The notes under the pieces were generated by a model. That model searched no databases. It worked only from the letters and a program-made list of their open reading frames with translations, and was not told the DNA's origin. Shown piece after piece: positions 12,277 through 25,759 of a stretch of DNA of 64,000 nucleotides. A program made the position numbers and the translations under genes. The stretch is from assembly GCF_024713945.1 (NCBI RefSeq), contig NC_134682.1, forward strand, positions 2,790,001-2,854,000, written 5' to 3'. The number at the start of each line of letters is the position of its first letter. The first letter of the stretch is position 1. The stretch is from Dermatophagoides farinae. Taxonomy: Eukaryota; Arthropoda; Arachnida; Sarcoptiformes; Pyroglyphidae.

Positions 12277-15200
12277 ATGGCTGCTTTTCGTTTCTATACC
12301 GATTCATCGAATGGCTATGATGATCATCAACATAATCGTCGACAAAAACAACGACTACCAATATGTTTAAATCAAATATTTCATTTGAAAAAGAAAAAAG
12401 ATAAAAATGTTTCAGATTTATCATTTTCATCAAATTCAACATATTCATTTTGGACTTATTTGAATCATCATAATCATAAATCCGATATAGTTATTGTGAT
12501 CATTTGCCTTTGTTGTTATTATAATGCATTGAATTGTGATTTTGTTTTCGATGATATATCGGCCATTAAAGAAAATCCAGATATACGTACCGTGACACCG
12601 ATTATCAATCTATTCTATAATGATTTCTGGGGTCTACCAATGGATAATGTAAGTTCCAATCATCAAAATTCTAAATTTATATGGCTAACTTTTGTTTATC
12701 TCTAAACACAATAAGACAGAAAAATGACTGTTTGAAACACGCAAATGAAAAAAAAATACACACACAAATACAAATAATTTTTTATTTCATACAAAAGATA
12801 AAAATTTCGATTAATAATTCTTCACAATATTACATTATTCTGATAAGCGAGTGATTTTTTTCCTGGATTTCAATATAGAATCCAAATCTAACCAAAAGTC
12901 AACCATTGTTGTTGATTTATGTTCATGATCATCATCATCATCATCGATTGTTGTTCATATATGTATTCCAGAATATTCTTTTAGCCATTTTTATTTTATC
13001 TTTGAAAAAAAACAAACAAACAGACAAAGTTAGTCATAGTCATATTCTGACTTGTACTTGAGACAATGACAACCACTTGAATATATAATATAAAGATGAT
13101 GAAAGATGTACTCGTTGAAAAGTTTCAACATATAAATGGGAATGAAATAAATAAACAAACAAACATATATGAATACAAATGATAAGATTTTCATTTTGAA
13201 TATAATCATCTTGTATCGTTAATGTAAAAGCTACAAAAGCTAATTAGCTTTCATTTGATATATATACAAACAAACTTTCCCTTAGTGTTCCAAACAGTTT
13301 ATTATACAATCATTCAATTTGATCAAGATTTGGATATTTGTTGTTGTTGTTGTTGTATTGATTTCGATTACAGCTGCTACCGATTCATTATTTACTATGT
13401 TTTTATTTGATTTTTGTCAATTTTTTTTTGTCCTTTCCACTTTTTTTTCTACCAATTTGTCTTGAAATTCTGGCCAGTTTGTAACATATGCATAAAGATC
13501 AAGATAAATAGCCAGAATAAAGAAAAAAAGAGATTGAGATATATATAAAAATAAAATCTCAATTAATTTGTTTATTGACAGATTGAAAATAATAATAAAC
13601 ACTAAGAAGATGAATATAAATTCCCGATCGATTGAACCTATCCATTCAATCCATCAATGTAGCTATATATAATTAAAATCTAATTTACTCTCTCTTTCTC
13701 TCTCGATCCTCATCATCATCATGTAATATTAATATAATGACATGAAACACAGCAACAACAGATTGGCAATGGGAAAGAGAGAGAGAGAGGTATAGTTCGA
13801 TGATTAATACTTTGAATGTCATGAATATTCTGTACGATTTATTTTATTTTATTTTTTTCATCTGCATGTGTTTGCCTGATAATCATTTGACATAATGATC
13901 TATTAGGTTTTTTTCCAATCTGTATATCATCAAGGATCTAAGGTTTTTCTCTTCTATATCCTGTTTATTTTTATTTTTTTTACTCACAAATAAATTCTAT
14001 GGAAATGAATTTTGTCAATGACATGTTGTCGTTGTTGTTGTTGTTGTTGTAACTAATATTTTTTTTTGTTCTGCCGAACGTTCATTCATTAATACCCTAT
14101 TTAATAATGATAATGATGATATGATGTAGTGGTGACAAATCTTTTTCATGTTGTCAAACGCCCACCTAATTAACTAATCAATCATTTTTTTTTAATTTTT
14201 CTTGTTGTTGTTGTTGTTGTTGTTGTTGTTGCTGCTGCTGCTGTTTCATTCATGCGTTCACTTCATCATGTTTTGCTTTATCAATGAAATTAAAATTGAT
14301 TCGATACATACAGGAAAAATCACATAAAGTGAGTATGAATTTGAAATTTATTTTTTTTTTTGTTATTTTCAATAAATTTTTTTCATTTTTTTTACAATGA
14401 TTATAATATATATAATAGTCATATCGACCATTATGTGTGCTTACATTTCGTTTCAATTATTGGCTACATCAACTACGGCCATATGGATATCATTTGATCA
14501 ACATTATATTGCATACAATCGTTTCGTTGCAATATTTTCGGTAATTTTCATATTTTTTTTGTGTTTGAACAAACAACAATGAAAGCGAACGAGAAAAAAA
14601 AACGATTTGATGATCATTACGGATAATTCTATAATAAATGGTGATCGTCTGATCTGATTGATGATGTGCATGCAAATCATCATCATCATCATCATTGTAT
14701 CAGACTAAAAATACTGTAGGCTATGATTATTAAGGATGGATGCATCCGACGACAAGATTCAATGATGACAATCAAACAAATCAAATCAAATCAATCGTTT
14801 GATGTATAGAATCATATTTTTTTCTGAATTAATTATACAAAAAAAATGATGAGTATTTTGCATGTCAAAAAATACAACATTTTTTTTATTGCATGAATCC
14901 ATGAATATGTGGGGCGTAAACAAATGGTTAGATAGATAGATGGATTCATATTATTCAGTATATATGCATGAATAATTTTTGGATTATCATTTTTTTTTGT
15001 GAACAAGTTTTTTTTCCTATATATCACTAATCATTACTGATGTTATTATTATTATTTTTTTTTGCAGATTTTGTCAACTTTTCATGTCCACAAAATCATC
15101 ATTTTTAGCAGCCATATTGTTTTCAGTACATCCCATACATACGGAAGCTGTGACCAGTTTAGTTGGTCGTGCTGAATGTCTTTGTGCAATATTTTTTTTA

Positions 15201-17772
15201 GCTACAATTTTTTCCTATCACCGTTTATTGATGGCTATTGATTCGAATAACAGTAATTTCTGATTTATTTTTTTTTATTTTTGTTTTGTTTCATTCATTT
15301 GTTACGGTTGAATACTTTTCTTATTTTTTTTTGTTTGTTTTGGTTTGCCCATAGAATGGATATGGCTAATGGCATCGATTACATCAATCACGGTATCTAC
15401 ATTTAGTAAAGAACAAGGTATCACATCGATTGCCATCTGTATGGTCATTGAAATATTCTTCAATCAAAAAGTAATTATCTTTCGTATAATACTCTTGTGA
15501 CAATTGTGCTATATAAATTAGATTAGTTTCTGGCCTAAACGTTGAACATCTTTTTTTGTTTTGTTTTCTCATTTTTATTATTATCATCATCATTTACTAA
15601 AAAAAATTTTTTACATCAGCTACAACGTCTAGCCTCTAAATTGTCATTAAAAGTCTATTACAACAACAACAACAACAATGATTACAAACAGACAAAATCA
15701 TTGAAAAGAATATCATCGCTGTCGGTATTGTCATGTCCCAAATGGATTAAGGAAATGATCACAAGAATAACCATCATCATAGTATGGACCATTCTCCTGT
15801 TGACCATTCGTTTTTGGTTAATGCGTTGGCAATTACCCATTTTTACCAAGTAAAGTTTTTTTTTTACATTTTCGATAGAAATTTATATACCGTTCATTTT
15901 CACCTATTCATCCATTAAAGATTATGACTTTTTGAACAATATACATACATTCTTTTTATTTCATTTATTTATTTATATAAATAGGTTTGATAATCCAGCC
16001 GTCAATGCACCGAATCGATTAAGCCGTCAATTGACACAACATTATCTATATGCATTCAATATTTGGCTTTTGCTCAATCCATGGACATTATGCTGTGATT
16101 GGACGATGGGATCGATACAATTGATTGAATCATTTAACGATCATCGTAATATTGTTACATTGATTTTTTATTCATTTTTCTTTTTGTTAATATACAAATC
16201 ATTTGTTGTAAATGATGGCTGTCGTATCATAATGGTCAGTCTGTCGCTAATGATATTTCCATTTATACCAGCATCGAATATATTTTTTCCTGTTGGTTTT
16301 GTTGTTGCCGAACGTGTATTGTATATACCAAGTTTTGGATATTGTATGCTTATCGCACATGGTTTTGGAATGTTATCGTATCATTTTGATCAATCGAACA
16401 AGAAATTTATAGAAAAATATGTTATTCATTTCGTTTTCATCATATTGATCATTGTACATTCATCACGAACCATTATGAGAAATGAAGATTGGAAAAATGA
16501 ACATAACATATTTGCATCGGGTATTCGTGTAAATTCAAATAATGCAAAATTATTGAACAATTTAGGCCATGTTTATGAGATTGAAAAACAATATTATAAA
16601 GCTCTTGATCTATTCCTTGAAGCCGTACACCGTCAACCGGATGATATTGGTGCCTATAGTAATGTAGCACGTGTTTATAATCACATCGGACGTATTGATC
16701 TATCAGAAAAATATTATTCAAAAGCAAAAACGATATTAATGTCTGAATTACGACAGACTTCCATTAATGATCAACAACAACGTTTTGCTCGTATAGCACC
16801 AGTTCATCTGAATATTTTTCTCAATTTAGCCAATTTAATTTCACGTAATCAATCACGATTACAAGAAGCTGATGATCTTTATCGTCAAGTGATACGAATG
16901 CGTCCCGATTATGTTGAAGCATATATTAATCGTGGTGATATTCTTTTACGAATGAATCGTACGAATGAAGCGAACAATATTTATCGTACAGCATTAAATT
17001 ATGATCATAATAATGCCGATATCTATTATAATCTTGGTGTTGTAGCCATACATTCGAATCGTTTTGATATGGCTATTGATTATTTTCAGAAAGCAATCGA
17101 AATAAATTCAAAACATTTGGTAAGTTTTTTTTGTCCAATGAAAATCTATGTGTGTATCTAATTTTATTTTTATTATAGCAAGCATTATTCAATTTTGCCA
17201 TTGTCGTACAAGATGCCAAACGTTTTGAATTATTTGATCAGGCATGGAAACGATTAAAAATGTTAACAAAATATGATGAAAATAATGAAAGAATTTATTT
17301 CAATATGGCCATGATTTCAATGGCCAATAAAAACTATACCGATGCTGAACAATTATTTCGTCAAACATTACAATTGAAACCAAATTTTTCAAGTGCCAAT
17401 TTTAATCTTGCATTATTATTAACCGAAAACCATAGACCAATCGACGCATTACCATATTTACAACGATTACTCAAACAACAGCCTGAACATTTTAAAGGAT
17501 TAACTTTACTTTGCGATATTCTAATCAATAATGTCAAAGATTTTGATCAAGCTAGTCATTGTTATAAACAAATATTGAAATTGGATCCGAAAAATATCCA
17601 AGCCAAACATAATCTTTGTGTTGTTTTCATTGAAAAAGACCAATTGGATCTGGCCGAAGATTGTCTGAATGAAGCACGACAAATAGCACCAAATCAAGAT
17701 TATATTGATCGCCATCTAAAAATAGTTCGTTTACGAATAATTAAAAAAAGAAATATAAATCATAACAATTAA
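12277..17772 (+). CDS. TMTC3: Protein O-mannosyltransferase TMTC3, eight exons including a 15-nt microexon
   Basis: TMTC proteins are multipass ER membrane enzymes that O-mannosylate cadherins; the C-terminal TPR repeats lie in the ER lumen. Exons: 12277-12648, 14314-14328, 14419-14540, 15068-15252, 15355-15470, 15620-15849, 15985-17119, 17179-17772. The total is 922 aa and every junction keeps phase. Family blocks seen in order are CDFVFDDISAI and NDFWG (with the acidic DD of GT-C enzymes), SYRPLCVLTFRFNY, HPIHTEAVTSLVGRAE, FSKEQGIT, FDNPA, NPWTLCCDWTMGSI, and PASNIFFPVGFVVAERVLY. Roughly eight or more TPRs follow, with motifs such as NNAKLLNNLGHVYE and PDDIGAYSNVARVY. The order and wording match human TMTC3 better than the other paralogues as I remember them. 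The N-terminus has about 75 extra polar residues before the first membrane segment. Confidence 0.93.
12649..14313 (+). other. First TMTC3 intron (1.67 kb)
   Basis: This is the longest intron of the gene. It runs from a GTAAGT donor to an atacag acceptor just before the 15-nt exon, and is AT-rich with (TTG)n and T runs. No coding sequence was recognised inside it. Confidence 0.7.
14541..15067 (+). other. Third TMTC3 intron (527 nt)
   Basis: It starts with GTAATT and ends with a T-run and GCAG. Short open frames on both strands are ATC-repeat by-products. Nothing else was recognised. Confidence 0.7.
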
Positions 17773-19149
17773 TCGAAATTGATTAATTGATTAATTTCGA
17801 AGATTGTTGGAATTTTGAATGAATGGAAAAAAAATTCCAATTACAAGCTCTGTCCTCGTTTTGGTCAGATCATTGTTTGTGATATTGGTTTTATCGAAAA
17901 CCAAACATATCAACAATCCAACGATTATTGGCACCGGAAAAAAAATCTGGAACAAGAGAAGCGATTTCGTTTGATTTTTCTCTTTCTCTCTCTCTCTTAG
18001 TTTAACACATTTCCTGACGAAACAATTAATGTAATCGATGATGCATGATGATTTCAATGAACAATTTCGAATATGGCAACGAATAAAACGATGATGATGA
18101 TGATGATAGTTTCCGAGTTTTAGTTTTGAATGTCATTTCATTGCTGAACGAAAATTAAGAAAAAATAAATATTTTTTTTCTATTGTCAACTTTTTTTTTC
18201 ATTGTTAGATCATCGAGTTTGATAATTTAAATCTGTCTTTTTTTGTGATGATGAAAAATGAGATGAAATGAAAAGACCAATCGAATAATAATGTGGCAAT
18301 AAATTAAAATGAAAAATGTCGAAATATTTGTATTTTTAACGGCTAAAAAAAAACATTCAACATGCGACCATTTCAACCAAAGACGCTTGCATGATTTTTG
18401 TTGTTGTTGTTGTTGTTTTGATTTTGATTTTGATTTTAAAAAAAATTTCACCAAGTCGTACCTGTTGCCGTTGTGATAAAAATCATTGAAAGAGAAAAAA
18501 AATGACGAAAAATAAAAAATCTCCATGGCTATATTATATTTGAAATGCCGTTAGTTTATTTTTGTTCATTTTGAATGACTAACGAAACGAAACAAAATAT
18601 TTCAATGTTTTGTGTGGCCATTCAAGCCTGATCAATATAACAGGATCGGTTGGCGATATTATTATCAAATACCACCATCAGTTTGTTGTTGTTGTTGTTG
18701 TTTGCAGGTAACAACAGGTTGCCAATTTTGGGCATAGTTGGCATTTTTTTTTTTTTTTGATGTTGATTTTAACGAACACAACAAACAAACAAATAAATAA
18801 CAATAAAATAAGAACGAGACTTTCATCTATTTTGTTTTGTTTCGTTTCGTTTGAGTTAGCAATTTTTATATCCAGAAAAAAAACTTGACTCTTGACAATT
18901 GACCTGTTGATAAATAATAACCCAAATAAAAGAACAACAACCATCCAACCGATCGAGACCTGTTGATACACCGAGTAAAAAAAAAATGAATGCATGAATG
19001 CTTAAAGTTGGAAAAAAAATTTACTCGATTATTATTGTCTATGTTTCTCATATATCCGAATATAAACTATCGATTTCGTTTTTTTGTTTGTTTGTATTCG
19101 TGGCCAAAAAAAAAAATTAATTGTTTGAACCACGAAACTAACAACAATA
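17773..19149. other. Intergenic region downstream of TMTC3
   Basis: AT-rich spacer with several AATAAA hexamers (near 18083 and 18164) that could serve the TMTC3 transcript, (ATG)n and (GTT)n runs, and a short CT tract near 17985. No gene was recognised. Confidence 0.55.
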
Positions 19150-20457
19150 ATGATGAATTTCAACCATCAGAATTCAATTAATTGTGATATTGATCGTAAA
19201 TCAATGATGATGATGATGTATGATTCATCGAAATGTTCAAAATATATCCATTTCACACCAATCGCCATATATTATTATTTGATTATTTCATGTATCATTC
19301 TAATTCAACATGTACACACTATTGAATCGGATCGTATACCAGATATGTGTGAACATGAAAGCGTATATTCAGCTGCCCGTATCCGTTTTGATGATCATTT
19401 TGAACGTTATTTTCTATCTAATGGCCATTATTATTGGTTATATAATCTGAATGAACAACCACCAAATGAACAAATGGCATTGAAAATTCCCTATAATTTT
19501 GAGCCAGATATAGCCATTGTAAAGGATATAAGTAAATGTTCACCAAATGGATATCGATCACTTTTATTGATTCAGGTATGTGATTTGTTTCCGAGATTGA
19601 TTTCAATGTTTACAGAAAATGAATTTTAAAAAAAAAATTCTTCATTCAAATAGATGAAAATTACGCCGAATAGACAGGCCGAATGGTTTCAATTAGAAAT
19701 GAAAATTAATCGTTGGAATAGTACGACACCAATTTTCTGGAATGAAATACAAAAAATTGCAAATTGTGATCTAAAAACAGAAATCTGTACGGCAACCGAT
19801 TCATATTTCATGACAATGGCATTTGATTTTAAACGTAAATTGGATGGAGCTTTCGGTGTGATTGGTGACATTGCCTATTTTATACAAGGTGATAAAGTTT
19901 TCAAGGTTTTATATAAAAATCAATGCATCGATAATCCATATGCACAAGTGATTGCATATCCGGGCGTATTCATCGGTACAACGACAACAGCAGCATTAGT
20001 TGAACCGGGCATTAATGATACTATCGATGTCATTCTCTTCGATCATGATGTCCATTATCGTATTGCTGGCCAGGAAAGTTTGGCCGATATACAATTCACC
20101 AAGAACATAGCCGAACCTTCATATTGGCGATCAAATAATCCGGATTATTTTAAAACATGTCAACATCCTAACATAATGCTTGGTTTGAATACATTTTTTC
20201 AGGATCTTTTTACCGGTTCCAAACGACATTATTATCTTCGACGTATTATTCTTTCTATATTTTTTATAATTTTCATCGGTATATTTCTATTGGCAATTCT
20301 TTTATTCATTCGTAATAATCGTAATCAACAACAAAAACATCGTGAAGGTAAACAAATCGTTGAAAAAGAAACTCAACCAAAAGAATTAGAAGCATGTCTT
20401 GAAACGAATGTGAATACAGCGGACACAGGCAAAACGAATGGTAATGCTATGATGTAA
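19150..20457 (+). CDS. Unassigned type I membrane protein with hemopexin-like ectodomain repeats
   Basis: Two exons, 19150-19575 and 19654-20457, join in phase 0. From the first ATG the product is 409 aa. A start at one of the Met codons from 19204 onward would place the hydrophobic stretch (IAIYYYLIISCIILIQHVHT) nearer the N-terminus as a signal peptide. The ectodomain has pairs such as YSAARIRFDDHFERYFLSNG and LDGAFGVIGDIAYFIQGDKV. These recall the D-A-(A/F) plus F-x-G-D/K-Y pattern of hemopexin blades. There are about seven ectodomain cysteines. A single membrane span (about residues 358-378, IILSIFFIIFIGIFLLAILLF) precedes a charged cytoplasmic tail of about 50 residues. I do not recognise an orthologue, and hemopexin similarity is inference. 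The gene has good coding character and a clear AATAAA after the stop, near 20523. Confidence 0.8.
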
Positions 20458-21716
<1,259 letters not shown>

Positions 21717-22102
21717 ATAGCCCGTTGATGATGGTGATTTTATATTAATAATAATAATGAAAAAAAAAATAAATGTCCCATTTTGATTTTCTACACCAGA
21801 TTATACTTGAAAACAAGTGGAAATTTTTTTTCTTTATAAACAAAACTAAAACATTTTGATTGTAATCCATATTTGATTTTATTTAATTGTACATATTCGT
21901 TGGTTTTTTTAAAAAAACCCAACAAAACAGCACGTTTTTTTATAAAATAAAAAAAATCAACAAATTTATTTATTCACCTGTGAATTATTTCAAATATCAA
22001 TATTTCATTGCGTTAATTTTTTTTCCCAATCGGTAATATGAAGAGGTCATAGAATGAATTGATTGATTAAAGACATCAAATTTGAGTTTCCTATAGAAAG
22101 AA
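21717..22102. other. Shared 3' spacer between ARL1 and the P5CDH gene
   Basis: The two genes end tail to tail about 386 nt apart. AATAAA for ARL1 lies near 21767. Reverse-strand AATAAA (tttatt on the plus strand, near 21966) could serve the minus gene. No gene was seen. Confidence 0.6.
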
Positions 22103-24205
22103 TTATTTCCAATTTGGTAATGGGACAAATGTTTCTTTGATATTCTGTGGAGAAATCCAACGAAATAGATATTGAGGTGCACCGGCTTTATCATTGGTAC
22201 CGGAAAGTCGTGCACCACCGAATGGTTGCTGTGCAACCACAGCTCCAGTACATTTATCATTAATGTAGAAATTTCCTGCTGCAAATTTCAATTTTTCCGT
22301 AGCTTTAAGAAGGAATTCACGATCTTGACCGAAAATTGCTCCAGTAAGACCATATGGTGTTGATTTATCCACCAGATCCAAAGTTTCATCAATTTTATCA
22401 TCATCAAAGACGTAAACAGTTAAAATTGGACCAAATATTTCTGTAGTCATTAATTTACTTCGAGGATCCGTAGTTTCAATAATGGTTGGTTGCACAAAAA
22501 ATCCTTTTCCTTTATCCGATTGTCCACCGACCAATATCTTGTGATTGGTTGAATTTTGTTTGGCATGATTTAAAAATGATGTATTACGATCCCATGATGC
22601 TTCGTTAATTACTGCCGATAGATATGTGTCCGATTCAAGTGGTGATCCAACTTTTAGCGAAGCAGTTATTTCCACTAAACGATCTTTGATCTGCTTGAAA
22701 ATTAATATCATTAAAATGTTTCTATAATATATACAATTACCTTTGGCCAAATCGATTTTGGTACATACAAACGTGAACAAGCCGAACATTTTTGACCACT
22801 GTATTCAAATGCAGCCCTTATTGTCTGTGCAATAACGGTATCCAAATCAGCTGATGGATGAATGAAATGAAAATCTTTGCCACCACATTCCCCGACTCTG
22901 AATCAATTCAAAAAAATCAATAGTCATAAATGAATTTTTTTTTTGTTTTCGATTTACTTACAATCGAGGAAACGTTTTATTGCTGTCCAAGTTGGCTGCA
23001 ACCGTTTTCCAAATGGCTCGAAACGTAGCCACACTACCAGTAAAATTTACGGCAGCTAAATCCGGTGAAGCAATCACATTCTGACTGAATGTCTCTGGTG
23101 TTGATGGCAAAAAGCTAATGACACCGGGTGCGAAATTGGCTTCACGAAGAATTTTATATACTATCCAATTCGAAAGTAAAGCATTTGGACTTGGTTTCCA
23201 AACGACAGCATTGCCAGCCAATGCTGGCGCCGATGAAAGATTGGCGGCAATGGCCGTGAAATTGAATGGTGATATTGCTGCAACAAAACCTTCAAGACCA
23301 CGAATACGAAAAGCATTTCGAATCTCCGATGGTGAAGGACTTAATGGTTGATAACGGTAAATCTGTTCGAGATAATGGGCATTGAAACGAAAAAAATCTG
23401 CCAATTCCGCAGCCGAATCAATTTCTGCCTGTGCAAACGTTTTTCCTTGACCCAAAACGGTGGCTGCATTCAGATCTTGACGATATTTACCACTGGCTAA
23501 TTCAGCCGCTTTCAACAAACATTCGATTCGATGATTAACATCAGTCTGTGACCATTCAAGATTTTTGGCCAAACTTTTCTCAATGGCTTGTTTGGCCAAT
23601 TCTGCTGTGGCCACATGATATTTAGCTAGAATATGACCATGATCAAACGGTACCAATTGTGTTTCAACCTAAGTGTATTTGAAATAAATGAATGAAAACA
23701 TTCTATAAATTTTTGGATTAGGACTAACATTGCTTGTGGTGATTTCCTCGCCACCAATAACCAGTGGTATTTCTGTCACTGTTCCAAGATAATGTTTAAT
23801 ACGTTGTTCAAGTTCGGAACGTTCTTTCGATCCTGGTTGATAAGCGAACATTGGTTCATTTTCCACATGACATGATTTTATTGTCGGTGGTATGAATACC
23901 GGAGATTGACTACTATATTTATATGAAAAAAAAATTGAAAAGATATTAAAATTGAAAGAATGAATGAATGAAAATTAAAAAAAAAACCAGTTCTATAAAT
24001 CACAGAGGAACATTGCTCTTTGAACGAAACCCAATGAATTTTAATTAAACACTTACGATAAACCTCGAACATTTGAAACTAGTTTGGCAGTTTCAATAAC
24101 ATTAAAACGAAAATTTTGTCCGATTAATGATGATGATAACGATGACGATGAACAAATGGTTCGTTGTGTTGAAACGATCGTTGATAGATAACGTTGACAG
24201 TACAT
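22103..24205 (-). CDS. ALDH4A1: Delta-1-pyrroline-5-carboxylate dehydrogenase, mitochondrial (ALDH4A1)
   Basis: This enzyme oxidises glutamate semialdehyde/P5C to glutamate with NAD+ in the mitochondrial matrix, the last step of proline breakdown. Five exons on the minus strand: 24205-24057, 23912-23729, 23668-22962, 22897-22741, 22690-22103. They give 594 aa; human is 563. The N-terminus (MYCQRYLSTIVSTQRTICSS) is Ser/Arg-rich and fits a transit peptide. Diagnostic blocks are VLGQGKTFAQAEID, FRIRGLEGFVAAISPFNFTA, the general-base loop GECGGKDFHF, the catalytic cysteine in SGQKCSACSR, TEIFGPILTVYV and NFYINDKCTGAVV. Introns 1 and 4 end in tandem AG acceptors three bases apart (tagtag and aagcag). 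I used the first for exon 2 and the second for exon 5; either keeps the frame. The ATG is supported by good alignment soon after it. Confidence 0.95.
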
Positions 24206-24339
24206 TTTTGTTTTATCAAATGTAAATTTTCTGTACTTTTTTGAATTATGAACTTTGGTATTTTTGTTTATAAATTCTGGATCAAAATGAATGAAATCTA
24301 TATATGTATTTTATTATTTTTCTGGATAAAAAGACTACA

Positions 24340-24522
24340 ATGTCATTGAATGGATCGACAAGACGAATAAGTCATTTATCAATAACAACCACACAACGTC
24401 AACAACAAAAAAATGATCATAACATCATCAATTATCATGATGTTTTTTTTTTCATTGTCCTTATATGCTACATTCATCATCATTTATTCATTTTTTTTTT
24501 ATTCACACGACAATTGGCATGA
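24340..24522 (+). CDS. Possible small single-pass membrane protein (60 aa), uncertain
   Basis: A short plus-strand frame opens with an ATG in reasonable context (actacaATG). It reads a polar, Ser/Thr/Gln-rich N-terminus (MSLNGSTRRISHLSITTTQR...) and then a hydrophobic segment. Codon texture looks coding. A second frame through the same hydrophobic region, ending at 24556, also looks plausible. The two frames meet at a run of ten T at 24433-24442. Either the open frame is real as it stands, or the T count in the assembly hides a different reading. It starts 134 nt from the divergent P5CDH start. I recognise no family; it may be chance. Confidence 0.25.
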   Translation: MSLNGSTRRISHLSITTTQRQQQKNDHNIINYHDVFFFIVLICYIHHHLFIFFLFTRQLA

Positions 24523-24730
24523 TAACAATGATCAGTCGGTTGGTGTGCAAAAATGACGCTAGATGGTGATGATTGCGAAATTTTATTGATAATTTGAAAA
24601 TTTTTCAACACATTCGAATTTTGACACATTTGACCTTTTTTTTGAAGAAGGAGAAAAAAAGTTGCCAATTTTATTTCATTATCAAATTTGCAAGAATACA
24701 AAAGTTTTTTTTTCTAAATTTTATTATTAA

Positions 24731-25759
24731 TCAACACTTGATAGAATTATTATTGTTTTTGTTATAATCATTATTATTGTTGTTTGTAGACATTTTGATG
24801 GAATCAAAATTTTCATTTTCACCTTCAGCAACAATTTCACGATCATCTTCAATATTGGTTAAACCATTTTGGAATGTTCTGAAAGTAGCATTGATTATAA
24901 TCCATGTCCAATGGAAATTGATGGTAAAGATGAAAAAATATAGAAAATATATAAAAATATAAATGGAATTCCATTCACTTTGACCACAGGATTGTTGTAA
25001 AAATTGTAAACTTTCCAATACAATATATGGATAAATGAATAGACGATTTTGAAACCAGAAAATGGCAAGTATTGATAATAATAATAAACGTATTTGATTA
25101 ACATTATTCTTTATAAATTGTAATTGTAATTTAAGTAAAATTTTCAATGACACAATCAATTCATTCAATTCCAATAGAAAACCAACGGCCGAAGTAAGAT
25201 ATGTTTTACCAACCATATAGGATGTTGTAGCTATTATGATGACAATAATATGATGTATTAAAAATACAATGAGATCTTTATCTCGTTCATCATGATAAAT
25301 TAATGCATATGATGAATACAAATAATAAGATATATGGATTAGAATGCCAGCAATGTATATAAATGGTAATGATTCATCAATTTTGTTATAATCAGACCAT
25401 AATAATGATAGATTCTTCAGACAACCAGTATCGGTATTGAATTTCCAACTTATAGCCACAGATAACATTATCATAATAAAATTCCATCCAAAACGTATGA
25501 AACGTTTTCGATATTTTTCATGAATAATTTCATTCTTCACAAATTTATCAATAATATGGATGGTAAACAAATGTCTTCCAATCGAATGGATCCATATAGC
25601 CAATGAAAGGCTGATGATTTCAATTAAAAAGAAATTATTTCGATAGAAAAGTTTTATTAAACAATTGAAAAAATCATTGAAAAATGTATGGCCATCAATC
25701 TGGTTGAATAGCTGATATGTACCGTTGAAAATGTCAACATAAACATTCACAATTTCCAT
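24731..25759 (-). CDS. Divergent TLC-domain (ceramide-synthase-like) membrane protein, single exon
   Basis: TLC proteins are multipass ER proteins, and ceramide synthases in this family acylate sphingoid bases. The first ATG of the frame is at 25759, giving 342 aa without introns. About six hydrophobic segments are visible. The family layout is recognisable: a W-F...SW-K block after the basic RKRF segment, a central Y-Y region, and then the Lag1-type region with IHHIIVIIIATTSYM. The usual ceramide-synthase motif continues with a second His-Asp about 20 residues on. Here that position reads LLELNELI, so the catalytic HD is absent. The tail ends in an Asn-rich stretch. A paralogue lies at 59723-60691. 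The catalytic status is doubtful and the substrate unknown. Confidence 0.75.
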   Translation of the reverse strand: MEIVNVYVDIFNGTYQLFNQIDGHTFFNDFFNCLIKLFYRNNFFLIEIISLSLAIWIHSIGRHLFTIHIIDKFVKNEIIHEKYRKRFIRFGWNFIMIMLSVAISWKFNTDTGCLKNLSLLWSDYNKIDESLPFIYIAGILIHISYYLYSSYALIYHDERDKDLIVFLIHHIIVIIIATTSYMVGKTYLTSAVGFLLELNELIVSLKILLKLQLQFIKNNVNQIRLLLLSILAIFWFQNRLFIYPYIVLESLQFLQQSCGQSEWNSIYIFIYFLYFFIFTINFHWTWIIINATFRTFQNGLTNIEDDREIVAEGENENFDSIKMSTNNNNNDYNKNNNNSIKC

